Below are positions 22,549 to 35,550 of a DNA stretch of 64,000 nucleotides, one piece after another. Under the pieces are notes generated by a model. The model did no database searches. It had not been told where the DNA came from and saw nothing but the letters and a program-made list of their open reading frames with translations. Both the position numbers and the translations under genes were made by a program. Every line of letters begins with the position of its first letter. Position 1 is the first letter of the stretch. The DNA is taken from positions 231,245,224 to 231,309,223 of the forward strand of contig CM040118.1 in assembly GCA_022559845.1 (NCBI GenBank), written 5' to 3'. The stretch is from Amorphophallus konjac (lineage: Eukaryota > Streptophyta > Magnoliopsida > Alismatales > Araceae).

Positions 22549-24185
22549 TGTTAATATTAGGTGTGCTACAGGCCAATTTCGGGTCGGGTAGGCCCGATAG
22601 TTGTACAATCTTGTTCATCATTAATAAAGTGATATTTGAGCGTAAATTTATAATTATATATTACACTACAATGTCCCTAAGATATGTGGTTGTAAAGTCA
22701 ATTCGAGATGAAATCTCGATTATGAGACTGACTTTACATGTGCCTTAAAACTGTTCCTGGTTGGAGGGTAATCACTCGGGGACTTTGATTACCTATTAAA
22801 CCAGTACACATGATGTATGGGTGAACAATCTCATGATCACTAGTGCGGGGCACCACTACATATGTGTAGGTGTACGTTCTGGGAGGATGTACACTGGACC
22901 AATCCGCTATTGGATCTTCAGACGGTTGATCATACCTAATGTCAACTGAAGATCCAATTGTCTCAGTAGCATCGTTGGTCCTTTGACATGAGACATTGAT
23001 CGGATCTTACACGAGGAATGGAATGGTTTGATACTTGGCTAAGTGACTTTAACTATAAGTCATGAATTACCAAGTCATTAACCATTTCAGGATACATGTG
23101 AAGATCATCAATGGTCAAGAGGGGATCGCTCACTATCGGGTATATATCAGACAGTTAATAGGTCATGACACAGACGTTCCACTAATTCCCCGGCAAGGGT
23201 CATCTGAGTTCGTTTAGAATGGACGTCATACACTTGGCACGATCATGAGGGTTTGACAGTTACCGTACCCTCGATCGAACTAGACTCATAGAAAGAGCGA
23301 GGGATTATAGCGATGCGGCAACTGTAGACTTACAGGTACCAGACACAGTGGTTTGAACCCGGCGTCCTCTAGGATCACGCGGATTTGCTTGACCCAACGT
23401 GATCAAAGGTTTAGAATGAATTAAACTATCATTCGGCTCTAGTAGAAGCGAATAATGAGTTTAATTTACTTCTAATTTTGAATTAGAAGTTAATGTGCCT
23501 TAAACTAGAGTGACTATGGGCGTAGAGGATCACACACAATAGGTTCTCGGGTGACGGAGTATTATTGTACATATGTATATGTTAAAATCCCTAAAATTCT
23601 TTTGGGAAACGAATGATGAGAAAGGCTTCATATATGCATATACAATAATGCATGGACATATACAGAATATATGAGGTTAGGGGTTCTTTTAGAAAGTGCC
23701 GAACCCTTATATAAAGGTGTGTTACGTAGGTTTTCTCTTCTTTAGCCAAGCACTCCCAAGGGAGAAAACCACCCCCCTTTCTTCTCTCCTCTCCTCCCCT
23801 CCCTCTTGCTCTCTCTCTCCCTAGTTGATCTCTCTCTCTTCCTCTCAAGGGAGAGGGGTTAAAGGAGGGAAACAGGAGCGGTTCAGAGGATCCGCGATCC
23901 GTGTGCGGGAGGAAGAATGGGTGGATACCGTCACTGCACGAGGATCCATGTGGATCAACTCTAGAGGCCGTACACCTATGCGGTTTTGCATTCAAGGAAA
24001 TCGGCATCGGGCACTGCGGACGGCGTCGTTCTGCGCTAGGTAATGACCTACAACCCGTTGTTAGGGTTGGATGAGTTTTATTGCATCGATTAGAGCAAAG
24101 ATCTTGGATTCCAAAGAGCCTGGGTTCGTGATTTAAATTTTATTATCCGCTGTGTTGCCCGAACTAGGCTGTTCGAATCCTTACA
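22549..24185 (+). mobile_element. Element F, 5' LTR
   Basis: This is 1637 bp, beginning TGTTAATATTAGG and ending AATCCTTACA. A TATA box (23708-23717, TATATAAAGG) is followed about 50 nt later by a strong CT-rich leader (23760-23850). It aligns throughout with 47396-49050. Confidence 0.85.
23708..23717 (+). promoter_or_regulatory. TATA box of element F 5' LTR
   Basis: CTTATATAAAGG lies upstream of the CT-rich stretch. The same box is at 48575-48584 in the 3' LTR. Confidence 0.65.
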
Positions 24186-24186
24186 G

Positions 24187-24198
24187 TGGTATCAGGGC
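24187..24198 (+). promoter_or_regulatory. Primer-binding site of element F
   Basis: TGGTATCAGGGC starts one base after the LTR. It is complementary to initiator methionine tRNA except for one A-to-G change. Confidence 0.85.
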
Positions 24199-24639
24199 CA
24201 GGTTGCGCTCTGATCGATGTAATTTTTCTACATAGAATCATATTCAGGGTTTTTTTTCATGATCTTCAATTATTAAAATTGGATTATAGGATGATGGGCA
24301 TTCTTGTTCGAGGAAAAAGAAAATTATATTTCAAGATGCTGGGCATCGTTGTTCGTGAAAAAGGAGGGGTTCCCGGTAAAAAAAAAAACCTGCAGGCGCA
24401 CAGGGCTCAAGGCTCCCTGTGCGCCCGCCGAGCCGCTCCACGTGGCGGGTCGTAGGCCGGCCACACAGGCGGGCGCCGCAGGTGGCAGCCGCCAGGAGGG
24501 GGAGCAAGTGGCGCGCGCCCGCCATGCGGGCGGCAACGTATGGCGGGAGCCCACGCGCAGGCGCACGCACGCCCATTGACCCGCCGATTTTTTGTATTTT
24601 TTAACTTTTTTGTTTGCTTCCACTTAATTTAATGGTTGC

Positions 24640-24643
<4 letters not shown>

Positions 24644-24703
<60 letters not shown>
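24644..24703. repeat. (TA)n microsatellite
   Basis: An uninterrupted run of about 60 bases of TA dinucleotide. Confidence 0.95.
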
Positions 24704-24705
<2 letters not shown>

Positions 24706-25904
24706 GCGCATTAAATTAATCTAATTTTTTTATCTAAAATGCTAATTCCTTTCATAATGGAAAATTCAAATCTTGAATTTTATTTAACTTTTGAATTTAA
24801 TTAGTTAGGATAATTATCACTTAATTTGAGATAAAAGTGTAATAATTGAAGATAATCATGACAAATTTAATATTTTGAATTTTTAATTATTAGGTAATTG
24901 TTAAATTAAAAATTTAATTTTTTTAATGATTATTATAGAAAATTAACATATTTGAATTTTTAATTATTAGATAATTATTAAATTCAAAATTTGAATTTTT
25001 AAACATGATAATTAAGGATAATCACATTATTTAAATTTACATTCAAATAAAATTATTGGATAATTAATTTAAATTTAAGTAATTAGTTTGTTTAAATTTA
25101 TTTTAAATTTGCTAGTTAGATAATTAAATTTAAATAATTATCTGAATTATATAAATTATTTGAATTAGATTTAAATAAGCATGTCGCTGATATTATTGAT
25201 GGTTCTATGTGTGCCTTGCTTCATGCTGCCTTGAATTGGCTTACTTTTGTGTTTTAATTTTAGTTAATCCAACTTGGATTTTAAAATTAAATAAACCCAA
25301 CATGTTTTTTTGTTTTTGTTTGCACATCCCATCTTTCAATCCAAATATAATGATTATTTTTGAAAAATAACCCTTGATTGATCTGCATGTATAGGTTGGC
25401 AAGTGATCATGGACATAGCTGATGTTATTGTTTGGGGCCTGCGAGCCTCCCTTCTCTCTCTGGTGTAATTCCTATGTACTTCTGTCTCCCTACACTGGTT
25501 GTACTCGCCCTGTGAGATTCTAGAATTTAATTGGCATGTAATTTAAATTTTGCCAGCCTGCATGCTGTGTAAAAGTTGTAATTTATGCGATATTGGAGTT
25601 TGAAGGTGTGGAGCGAACCCAACAAGGATGATCCCATTGCTTCGGAAGAGAGCCGAATGTCTTAGTAGCATTATGCATAGGGTCCATGATCACTTGCGAT
25701 TTAATTTTTGCATTAGATGCATTTACTTTATGCAAACTACTAGGTATAGTAAATATATTGGATATATTTATACTACCACCTAGGGTGAGACCAATATAAA
25801 ATTAAATTCCCTCGCAATTTAACTTTAGATCTGGTAAGCGTGGCTCTAGGAGTCGTCGTGGCCCTCAACCATTATGGGATGAATGAATGTCTTCATCTCA
25901 TGGA

Positions 25905-26194
25905 TTTGTTGTACTTTCTACAAGGTCCGTGGGTTTGGGGGCAGGATTCAACTACAAGGCTAGGCCTCAATGGGGTGAGGAATTGAACTTGACCTTGTTG
26001 TGCTTTCCACAAGGGTCGGGTCAAGAACTGTTTGCTATGTAGTAATGGTGGTAAGATCTAACCGAGGGTATCCTTTGTTGTGCTTTCCACAAGGGGATGA
26101 CTTCTCGGGGGCCGAAAATCAGATATTGCATTGGATGCAAGTGCTTGCTGACTGCCCTTGAGATGGTGTATGGCTTGTTGTGCTTTCCACAAGG
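25905..26194 (+). repeat. Four copies of a hairpin motif, CTTGTTGTGCTTTCCACAAG, before gag
   Basis: Copies begin at 25905, 25994, 26074 and 26174. The last three share the core TTGTTGTGCTTTCCACAAGG without change (only the first base of the motif differs in the third); the first has three changes overall. Each can fold as a short hairpin (CTTG..GTG / CAC..AAG). Spacing is 80-100 bp. The sequences between copies are not alike, so this is a dispersed motif rather than a simple tandem repeat. A role in RNA dimerisation or packaging is a guess. Confidence 0.75.
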
Positions 26195-26375
26195 TCATAC
26201 TTCAGTCTCGTTGGGATTCCGACCCACTAGGATGATCCCGTTGATCTCTCGTTCTATATACTGAGGGTTATATAGTTCGATCGAAAAATAGTGAGACTAA
26301 CTAAGATAGAAAATCACATCTAAGTTAGAATTTAAACATATGCTAAATTGTCTTTTATTTATTATCCAGATTACG

Positions 26376-27230
26376 ATGTCGTCGTCCAACCCCCTCTGTG
26401 GCATCTTGGATGCCAACAGACTGACCGGACCAAACTTCTCGGATTGGCTGTGTAATTTACGCATAGTCCTTACCGACGAAAAAATAGCCTATGTGTTGAA
26501 CATAGTTCATTCTAAGCCAGCTCCTAATGCCGATGAGGGTGATTTAATGACTTATGCCAAATGTTCAGAAGATTCTTCCCTTGCCCAGTGCTATATGCTG
26601 GCCTCTATGGCTCCTGAGCTGCAGAGGTAATTTGAAAAGACTGATTGTAGAACCATACTTCTTAACCTACGCCAGCTCTTCGGGGAGTAGGTAAGGAATG
26701 AGAGGTTTGATATCTCCAAGAAACTTTTCAGGACCCGGATGTTAGAGGGTGCTTCAGTACAGGCTCATGTACTTAAAATGATGGAGTGGATTGAGAGACT
26801 CAATGCACTAGGGTTCAAGTTGGATCTTGAACTATGCATTGATCTTATTCTCCAGTCATTGCCTGACTCCTTTTCTCCTTTCATCATAAACTTCAACATG
26901 AATAGAATTGAAGTAACTCTCCCTAAGCTGCTCAACATGTTGAAAAGTGCTGAAGGGACTATGCAGAAAGATAAAGCATCTTCTATAATGGTTGTTGGTC
27001 GGGCCAATAAGAAAAGGAAGGTCACCCAGATATCCAACAAAGGGAAGGGAAAGAAGAAGGCCAAGGGTAAGGATGTCACCAAAGGTGATAAAGGAAAGGG
27101 CAAGAAGATTGAAAAGGAAGACAAGTGTTTTCGATGCAGACAAACTGGGCATTGGAAAAGGAATTACAAGGCAATTCTGAATGAAGGAATTTTTATCATA
27201 GACCTTAATTTGTCATATATGAAATCCACA
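26376..27230 (+). pseudogene. Element F gag
   Basis: The ATG at 26376 (MSSSNPLCGILDANRL) is preferred over the ATG twelve codons upstream, because the usual copia gag start is M-S-S. The core reads LTGPNFSDWLCNLRIVLTDE and later DISKKLFRTRMLEGASVQ. SLPDSFSPFIINFNMN and LPKLLNMLKSAEG follow. A lysine-rich linker and one knuckle, CFRCRQTGHWKRNY (last Cys replaced by Tyr), end it. Stops at 26628-26630 and 26688-26690 break the frame. Confidence 0.8.
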
Positions 27231-28500
27231 TCATGGGTATTGGATACTGGATGTGTATCTCATATCTGCAACTCTTTGTAGGTGCTAGCAAATAGGAGGC
27301 GGTTGGGCAAAAAAGAGATTGAGCTGAGGATGGGCAATGAAACTCTAGTTGCTACCAAAGCTATTGGGACTGCACCCCTCAGTTTATCTTCAGGAGTCAT
27401 TCTAGAGCTGAATGACTATTATTATGTTCCTAATATCATAAAGAACATTATTTCAATCTCTACTTTGAATGATGTTGGACATACATTGACTTTTAATAGC
27501 ACTGGGTGCACTATTATGAATAATGGTTTATTGATAGCCAATGGTTCATTAGTCAATGGTCTTTATGTATTAGATACATGCTCTAATGTTATGCAAGTTT
27601 TCAATGCCAATGAAGTTAATCCTGCATACCTCTGGCATTGCAGGCTTAGTCATGTAGGTGAAAAGAGAGTCTCTCACCTACACTCAAATGGGTATTTGAA
27701 CTCATTCGAATACAAGCCATTTGATACATGTGAGTCTTGTCTCACGGGGAAGATGACAAAGGCTCCCTTTAGTGGACATGGTGAGAGGGCTGCTGACCTT
27801 CTTGAGCTCATACACTCGGATGTGTGTGGACCCATGTCCATAGAAGCAAAAGGGGGTCACCTCTATTTCATCTCTTTTATTGATGGCTTCTCGAGATATG
27901 GCTGTGTATTTAATGAGACATAAATTGTAAGCCTTGAGAAGTTTAAGGAATACAAGAATGAAGTAGAGAGACAAACTGGGAAGAGTATTAAGGCTCTTCG
28001 ATCAGATCGAGGAGAAGAATACCTTAGCCATGAATTCACTTCTTATCTTAAGAACAATGGAATTGTTTCGCAGTGGACTCCACCGTATACACCACAGCAC
28101 AATGGTGTATCCGAGAGGAGAAACATGACCTTGTTAGACATGATCCGATCCATGATTTCCATGTCAAGACTACCCTTGTCTCTCTGGGGCTATGCCTTAG
28201 AGACTGCAGTCGATTTACTGAAAAGGATCTCAAGTAAATTTGTTCCTTCCATACTATATGAGGTAGGAAAGGGTAGGAAACTAAATTTTAATCACATTAA
28301 AATTTGGGGGTGTCCTGCCCATGTAAAGAGGAATGATTGTGATAAGCTTGAGTCTAGAATCGAGAAGTGTAGGTTTGTGGGATATCCAAGGGAGACCTTT
28401 GGATATTATTTCTATCTCCCCTCTAAGCAAAGGGTCTTAGTGACTAAGAGAGCTATATTTCTAGAAAGAGAATATCTACTCCAGAAAAATAGTGGGAGCC
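27231..28500 (+). pseudogene. Element F protease and integrase
   Basis: Protease has WVLDTGCVSHICNS (about 27235-27279), where Ser/Ala-Ser is usual after DTG; a stop follows at once. The integrase zinc finger (H-X4-H...C-X2-C) includes LWHCRLSHVG and CESCLTGKM. The catalytic core has HSDVCGPM (first Asp), LRSDRGEEY (second Asp) and HNGVSERRN (Glu), so the DDE triad is still visible. A stop at 27921-27923 lies in the core. The frame is then cut at 28500 by element G within the integrase C-terminal region, after FLEREYLLQK. It resumes at 45610. Confidence 0.85.
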
Positions 28501-29823
28501 TGTTAGGTTCTGTACGCTCCCCCTCTTTGTCTTTGATAATGGTTTTGATGATAACAATATATTGTGTGTGTGAGTATTGTGGAAAATACTCATTGATCAT
28601 TTTGTGTTATGGAGCTTACTGTTGACATCTTTGATTTGCAGGTTTGGCATGCTTCGTGGAAGCAGGTTTGGCATGCTTCGTGGAAGCAGTCTCTCTTTTC
28701 AGGCAAGGGTCAACCCCATGGGTCGACTCCTGGCTCCTTGAGCCTTGTTCTTTGTCTTGGACTGTTTAGATGGGTTTAGGTCATGGACATACATGTCAAA
28801 TTGATTGTGCCACTACCTGAGGTTTTACTGGTTCACATGTGCGTTATTGGATTGGATGTTTTTGAGTCTACTTAGTCTACTTCATATGTGAATGCCATAC
28901 AAGTTAATTGGTCTCATGGATGGTTTTCAGTGAGCTGAGTTTAAATTCTTTATATACGAATCTTGATGTCCATGATATATGTGAGCTTAGCCTTGATTTG
29001 GATTGCATGTGTAATCTCATTGTGGTCAAGGTTTGTATGAAATATAAGTAAAACTGGGTTTTCTTACTTTGGAATAAATTGACTGAACTTGGAAGCTTTG
29101 AACTAAACAAGCACTTAAGAATGGCTAAAATGTCTGCTATCTTCTCATATAGCTGCTGACTTGGATTGTTAAGCCTTAACTGTGCGCATGATTCATTTCC
29201 CTTGGAGAGCCATAGTTTGAACACTTACATGAATAGCTTTCACTAACCCTATCATGATATTGTTGTTCATAAGCATGCATGTTTAAATGTAACTCAATCT
29301 AGTGGATCAATGTTAATATTTCATGGATTGAATCTATTTCAATCTCTATGGTCTCAGTGGATTGCGAGAGTTTAATTTGATGTGAGACTGATGAAATTGA
29401 GCCTCTGTTATTGCAGATTTCAAAAGAGTTAGTCTTATGAGATGAAGAGCCTTGAAGTTAGGTTCTTCATATGAAGTGACTTAATGTGTTCATGTTACTG
29501 AACTTCCAAAAAGTCTAGGTTCGTTTAAGTTTCCACATCTTGGAAGTTATCGTAAGAATTACTGAATCTTCATGAGGCTTAAATGAATGTGATGCATTTG
29601 CATGATTTGTGGGTTTAACTCATAGTTTCGTAAAAAGCTCATGTTGCATCATGCTTATTTTGGTTGCTAAAATTCCTTGTTAAATATGGTTTGATTTGTG
29701 TTTTAAAGACCCCTCATGCATGTCATTCTATTATTTATGAATGGGATTTAATGGTGTTTTATTAGTCTATAATGTGTTTGGGGTTTCAATTGAGTTTTAT
29801 CTAAGTTTTCTGATCTGTCAGAA

Positions 29824-30133
29824 AAAGTGTCGACTCACTGAGTCGACACTTCTTTCATGATGTTCAGTCTGATACGTTGTTTCACTTGTCCAGATAGAAA
29901 GTGTCGACTCTAGAAGTCGACACTTTCTGGCCAGCCTGCTGGCTGGACACTTTTGGCTGCAAGTGTCGACTCCTAGAGTCGACACATACAGGCCGGAGGT
30001 CTGTTTTCAAAGAAAACAGAACCTCTGGTGAAAAGTGTCAACCCAATCAGTCGACACTTTCACTCAGGTCCTGTTTTAATATAACGGGACAGAACGCAGT
30101 GAGAAAAGTGTCGACTCCATGAGTCGACACTTT
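29824..30133. repeat. GTGTCGACTC/GAGTCGACAC hairpin array in LTR1
   Basis: Five inverted repeats occur, for example AAGTGTCGACTC ACT GAGTCGACACTT (29824-29850). The others lie at about 29899-29929, 29961-29985, 30031-30060 and 30104-30133. Arms are 9-12 bp with 3-7 nt loops, separated by 30-50 bp. Confidence 0.85.
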
Positions 30134-31069
30134 CTCTGGTTCGTCTGAAACGTGATTTCCGGATTGGTTTCGAAATACCCATATCATGATCCGATTGTCT
30201 TGGCTTTTTACCCCAATAGCCTTAGGGTTTCCATACATCTATTGGGTGTTGATTTGAAGGGTTTTAACATGTGTATTTTGGTCTTTCATTATTGTTTTCC
30301 CTCTTGTATATAGAGGTCACGATCTCCATCGTGAAAAATATCCCCTTGCGCTAATAGTTCCCTATCTGCTGCAGGTGAAGAAGAACGAGGAGGAGAAGGT
30401 GCTTGCTCTGCTGAGAAGGAGATCCACGCCGCCAAGGAACGCGTCTCAGGACCCCAAGCTCGAAGCCGGAGGCGAGCCGCCGCTGCTCTCTCCATCGTTG
30501 CTTGCTTGGGCGCATCTCTAAAAGGGGGTTGATTTCTTCTCTTATGCTCTTATCGTTCTAAAGCACTCTTCTATTTTATCTCCGAGTTGTGTAAAGATTT
30601 AGGGATATCTAAATCATTCATTTCCATATTCTTGTTTGAGATTGGTTTAAAGTTTGGGGTTATTATTTCTATCTATCCTTCCAGGTGAAGAAGAACAAGG
30701 AGGAGGTGCTGCATACCTTGAAGGATAAGGAAGACAAGGAAGATGCCATTGCAAGAAACTTTCTGCAGATCTAAACCTGCTTGAACGGCACTGCCACACA
30801 CTCTACCAAGGTGCCTCCCACGGTTTCAGCCGGCTTCCACTTCGTGAACGAAAGTCTCCAGTGCAACCATCCATCCTATCTATGGATCGTATTGAAGACT
30901 TGAGGGAGATTCTATAGTCATACATTTCTATTCACTTTATTTGATCACAGATCATTATCCTTTGTGGTCATTGCATATCCTTTGTGGTTGTTAAACTCAG
31001 AATATTATTGTGTGTGTGGACGGAGCTGTGACTCCATGTGGTTCAGTACTATCCGGGGTGTGTTCCCCG

Positions 31070-31181
<112 letters not shown>

Positions 31182-31670
31182 TGTAGTGGCAACGTGTTGT
31201 GGCTTGTCCCCGTGTGGATATTGATGCGGAAGTAGCGTGTGTGGTTGGGGTTCATCCCCGTGTTGCTGCGTTTCATAGCGTGGAGTGAAGCCTCACCCGG
31301 CTGGGTGAGGGGTGGACATAGGGCGCCCATCGTGGTCCCGAACCACCTTAAAATCTTTGTGTCTTGTGTGATTGTCATTTCCTCTATCTTCATTCACAGG
31401 TCCATTATACATGTTTCAATTCACTACACTGTCACACACTACTACCTCCGTTATCTGTGTTGAGCTTAATTTCTGTGATTAGTTGCATTAACTATCCGTG
31501 TGAGATCAAAAAGTTTGAGAGAACATTGTAATCTCACCTGACTTTTAGTTAATCAACGCTGTAAGTTTTACTTCCGTTGTAATTAGTTAAGAAAGTTTTT
31601 AAAATCCGCCATCTCGACAAGGGGACAATTCAACCCCCCTTCTTGTCTGCCATATCTCTGGGCCAACAAT

Positions 31671-31682
31671 TGGTATCAGAGC
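31671..31682 (+). promoter_or_regulatory. Primer-binding site, first interior of G
   Basis: TGGTATCAGAGC starts two bases after LTR1, complementary to initiator methionine tRNA. Confidence 0.9.
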
Positions 31683-31736
31683 CCAGTCTCTGATTTTTTT
31701 AGCGGACCTCACGGTCTCGGAGTAAAGATCGTTTTC

Positions 31737-33389
31737 ATGATGGCTAGCTTGAATTCTATTCATGTTTTCAATGGTTTTGATTATGCTTCATGGCTAGGAA
31801 AATTTTGTGTTTGGATTACTGGCTTTGATCCGAAACTCATGAAATTAATCTCTCGAGGTCCACATGTCTTACCCAAAAATGAATTAAGGTGGACTGATGA
31901 ACATAAGAAAATGAATTCAGATAATTTTTTTATTTTGAATGCTCTTAAGGCTACCTTCGACACTAATCAATTTCCATTTGTTTTGTCTTGTAGGATAGCC
32001 AAAAAAATTTGGGACGGGCTGAGTGAAGCCCAAAAAGAAAGTTGTAACGACGGTGACTGCTTAGTTGCAAACAATAAAATTGAGCGTCAAAGTGAGGAGA
32101 GTTCGAAGGTAAACTCTAACTCCGACTCTGATGAGGAAAATGATTTGAGTTATGATGAATTGATGGATGCTTACGATGAGTTAGTTGATAGATATAAAGC
32201 TTTAAAATCTGAAAATAGAAAAATGAAAAAGAAGCTTGATGAAGTTTCACATGTTAACTCTCCATGTGCTAAGTGCCTTGAAACTGAGAATGCTTGTGTA
32301 GATAATTCTCCATGTGGAAAATGCACTGAATTTGAGAAATTGGTTAAGTCGCATGTGCATGAGATAGATAGCCATTAAGAAACCATTACTTGTTTGAAAA
32401 AGGAAAATGAATCTTTATTGTCTAAAATTTCAAAACTTGAAAACATTGAAAAGAATGCAAGAGGAAATTTGAGATATTCCAAGAGTGATCAATTTTTGAT
32501 TGATGAGCTTATACAGAATGAAAAACTTGCTCAAGAAATTGAGGAATTAAAGAAACAAAACAATATACTGGTAGAGAAAATTCACACGTTTGAAAAAGGA
32601 AAACATGTCCTTGTTGACAATTCTAAAAACCTTCATGTTTTGGAACAAGAAATAGCAAGCTTTAAAACTATCAATTCTTTGTTAAATGAGAAGCTTGCAC
32701 TGTGTGAAAAAGAAATTACTGAATCTAACTTGCATATCTCATCATTCGAAGATGAGATCAAGAATTTCAATCAGACCATGTGCTTGTATGATAATGAAAA
32801 TTCAAAAGAGAAAAATGTTGTTGTTCATTCTTATTTGCATGAAAAACATTCATTTGTTAAATATTCTCATGCATCAAGAAAATAAAGAAATGTTTCTTGT
32901 TTTTACTGTGGGAACTATGGTCATGACATGTACGATTGCTTCTTAATGAAACTTGATGATGATGAAGCATCTAAGTCTAGAGTGAACATGATTGATGGTT
33001 CCACAAATCATGAGAAACACATAATGAAGAAAATCAACGTTCACTGCTTTTATTATGGTTTAAATGGGCATGTAATGGAAAACTGTCCCTTGAAGAAAAA
33101 TGATGATGAGTGGTCTGTCAAGAATAATTTTTCATGTCATTACTGCGGAGAAGTAGGTCACATGATGGACAACTGCTTTCTAATGAAAAATGATGATAAT
33201 CGGTTCAAGAAAAGAAATTCTTCTCATTGTTTTTACTGTGGCCTGAATGGACATTCCATGAATGATTGTACCATGATGAGAGCCGATGATGAATGGTATA
33301 AGAGGAGAAAGAAAGAGAAAACTTTTGTTCATGTAAGAACTATCCCCTCGGGACCCAAGATGGCTTGGGTACTCAAATCACCAAAATGA
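31737..33389 (+). pseudogene. Element G gag, copy 1
   Basis: This is the same frame and layout as copy 2 (38710-40362): SIRE-type N-terminus (FNGFDYASWLGKFCVWI), acidic and coiled-coil middle, and C-terminal CCHC knuckles. Two in-frame TAA stops interrupt it. The one at 32376-32378 is private to this copy (taa for aaa in copy 2). The one at 32883-32885 is shared with copy 2. Apart from these the two copies differ by only a few substitutions. Confidence 0.85.
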
Positions 33390-34465
33390 GAATTTATTTT
33401 GCAGGGGCGCCTTGAGGATAAGGAAGATGTCGATAAATAAAGAACTCTCAAGGCGAGAAACAAAATAGTTTGTTTTGAAGTTTGTTTCACTTAGGTTCTC
33501 CTTGAAAAATCTGAAAAGGTAAAAGTTATATTTGGAGGAAAATATTTCACTGACCTTGGTATCTTTTGAAATGCTGAGATCTTTTGAGTTTGATAAGTAC
33601 CTGTCTTGAATGTTTCTCTTTTCACATCATTTGAATAAATTTAGTCATTGAATGCTTAACAGTGCACATGCGTAATTTTTCATACACACCTTCTCTATCG
33701 CTTCGCAAATAAAAATTTGATTTTGAATGCTTTACACTGTGCATAAAGTCATTCATACTTTTGATCACTTGTTGCAAATAACAATTCACATGCGCATATA
33801 TAGTTCACTTCTGCATACACATGTTGCATACTTAGTTTTATGCTCATATCATGCATATCCTTGCATTTGTGTAAAAGGGAATAATCTTTCAATCTTCTCT
33901 CAATTTACGTGCATACACGTGCATATACTTGACATACTTGTGTGCATGAATGTCATGATTATCAGGTATATCAAATGCTGATAGCGGAAGGTTGGATTAT
34001 GTCCAACTGGAAGTTTTCCTCACGCGTGATGGTGGTCTTCGGATCTACATTCTCCGCCAAGTACTGATAATCAATTTGCTTGATGTCATTGAAAAATCCC
34101 TGGTTGATTGCATGTATATAAGATATCACCCACCTTTTTGACTCCCTCTATGACTCATCCCTTGCTAAATGAAATTGCACTGATTTAGACATGTTTGCTA
34201 CATGGCATATATTAAGGGGGAGATTTTTTATAACTATGCATACATTTAGGGGGAGACATTACTATGATAAGACTAATTCATCTTTTACATTCAATACAAC
34301 CACCCACACAATATGCACCTTTTTAAGATAATGATTCAATTTAATAAGGATTAATATTTTCTACTCTACACTTTTGAGGACTATTGATTATGTACATGGA
34401 AATCACATGTCTCGTGAGGAAAGAGTTGTTCACCCCATCAAAAGTTGTATTAGTGGAATGTGGAT

Positions 34466-34705
34466 CCGAGTAGCCAGGAATCCCCCCTAAAATAAAAGAG
34501 GAAACTCACGTCGAAAGGATAAGCTAATCCACATGAAAATAAGTATGATTTGCCAGTGAGTAGTCGAGAAGTGCCCCTGAGACAAAGGGTACAACTCGCG
34601 TCGAAACAATGTCTCATCCACATCATAAAAAGCGACGAAACTGAGTAACCGGAAATTGCCCCTGAAACAAAGGGCATGACTCATGTCAAAAGGTTAGTCA
34701 CACCA
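34466..34705. repeat. Three degenerate repeats of about 88 bp in G 3' block, copy 1
   Basis: Units begin gagtagccaggaa (34466), gagtagtcgagaa (34557) and gagtaaccggaaa (34644). Each is followed by 'NNNcccctNaNaNaaaag' and 'actcNcgtcNaaa'. The same array is at 41438-41675 in copy 2. Confidence 0.7.
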
Positions 34706-35535
34706 TTTTTAGTAATTAAAAATTGGGGTCATACGTAGCTACCAATATTCAAGCATTGTGTATGAAAGTGTATGGATGAGAAGTTATTTTTAGTGTTCTT
34801 TAGAAAATTTGATTTTCCATATTGATTTGAACTTCATTGCTCAATCATCACATACGCACTTTAGGTTTGATTTTGTGAATGTCCTTTATGAATAAGTCAT
34901 CTTTCATGGTTAATGTGGTACCTTATTTATGTACGCACGACCTTCTTAGTAATTACACATGCACATCATGCTCAACAATCAATTGCAGTATCCTTACACC
35001 CGTCCCGAAGGGACTTGCATGAGTCTATATCTTGTTATGCGTGCTTGAATGTTTGAATGCTTGATCCGTCTTATTCATATCATACTTCATTCCATAGTTT
35101 GCATCTATAGGTTATACATGTAAATAACATGTTAAATAATCCATTGTCGGTTGGTTTTTGGTACTTGTCAAATGGGGAAGAATAACGTGCTTTTTAGCAC
35201 AATAGATTCTGTGCATAGCTAGGTTTGACATTTTGCATATAGGTTAGTTAGATCAGACACATGTGCATAGTTCAATCACACTCTCTGCTTATAGTTTAAA
35301 ATCTTCACATGTGGAAATAATTCCATCATCTTGCTAAATGAACATACAGTGTCACTCTCTTGCTTGGTTCTTGGTTTATACACCTTCCCTTCATGGGAGG
35401 TTAATTACTGGGTTCGTGCACTGTCTATACTGTCTCATTCGGTTTAACCATTTCACGTCTGTTCACCTCGTCCCCGACTTTTTGATAATGTCAAAGGGGG
35501 AGAGAGTTTTGGTGGCCATAATATATTGTCATCAT

Positions 35536-35550
35536 CAAAAAGGGGGAGAT
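35536..35550 (+). promoter_or_regulatory. Polypurine tract before LTR2
   Basis: CAAAAAGGGGGAGAT lies directly before the LTR. Together with the LTR start it forms a long imperfect inverted repeat: aatatattgtcatcatcaaa on the left and tttgatgataacaatatatt on the right. Confidence 0.8.

Larger units (their letters stand above)
24199..26375 (+). other. Long untranslated leader of element F
   Basis: These 2.2 kb between primer site and gag contain a GC-rich part (24400-24580), a TA microsatellite, a very AT-rich part (24710-25170) and four hairpin repeats just before gag (25905-26194). No reading frame in it is supported. Long leaders are usual for Angela/BARE-type elements. Confidence 0.7.
33390..35550 (+). 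other. Element G 3' non-coding block, copy 1
   Basis: These 2.2 kb lie between gag and LTR2. Around 33960-34075 it matches element H (59645-59755) in 'atatcaaatgNtgat', 'aggttNg...ctggaagNtNtc' and 'ggtggtcttc...ttctccgccaNgtac'. Three repeats of about 88 bp at 34466-34700 correspond to repeats in H at about 60345-60515. So this is the post-pol region of a SIRE-type element. No long open frame is present. It ends in a polypurine tract. Confidence 0.7.

Noticed and set aside
29824..30133. Regularly spaced palindromes that look like a CRISPR array
   Set aside because: The units are imperfect inverted repeats inside a plant LTR, with variable spacing and no cas genes.
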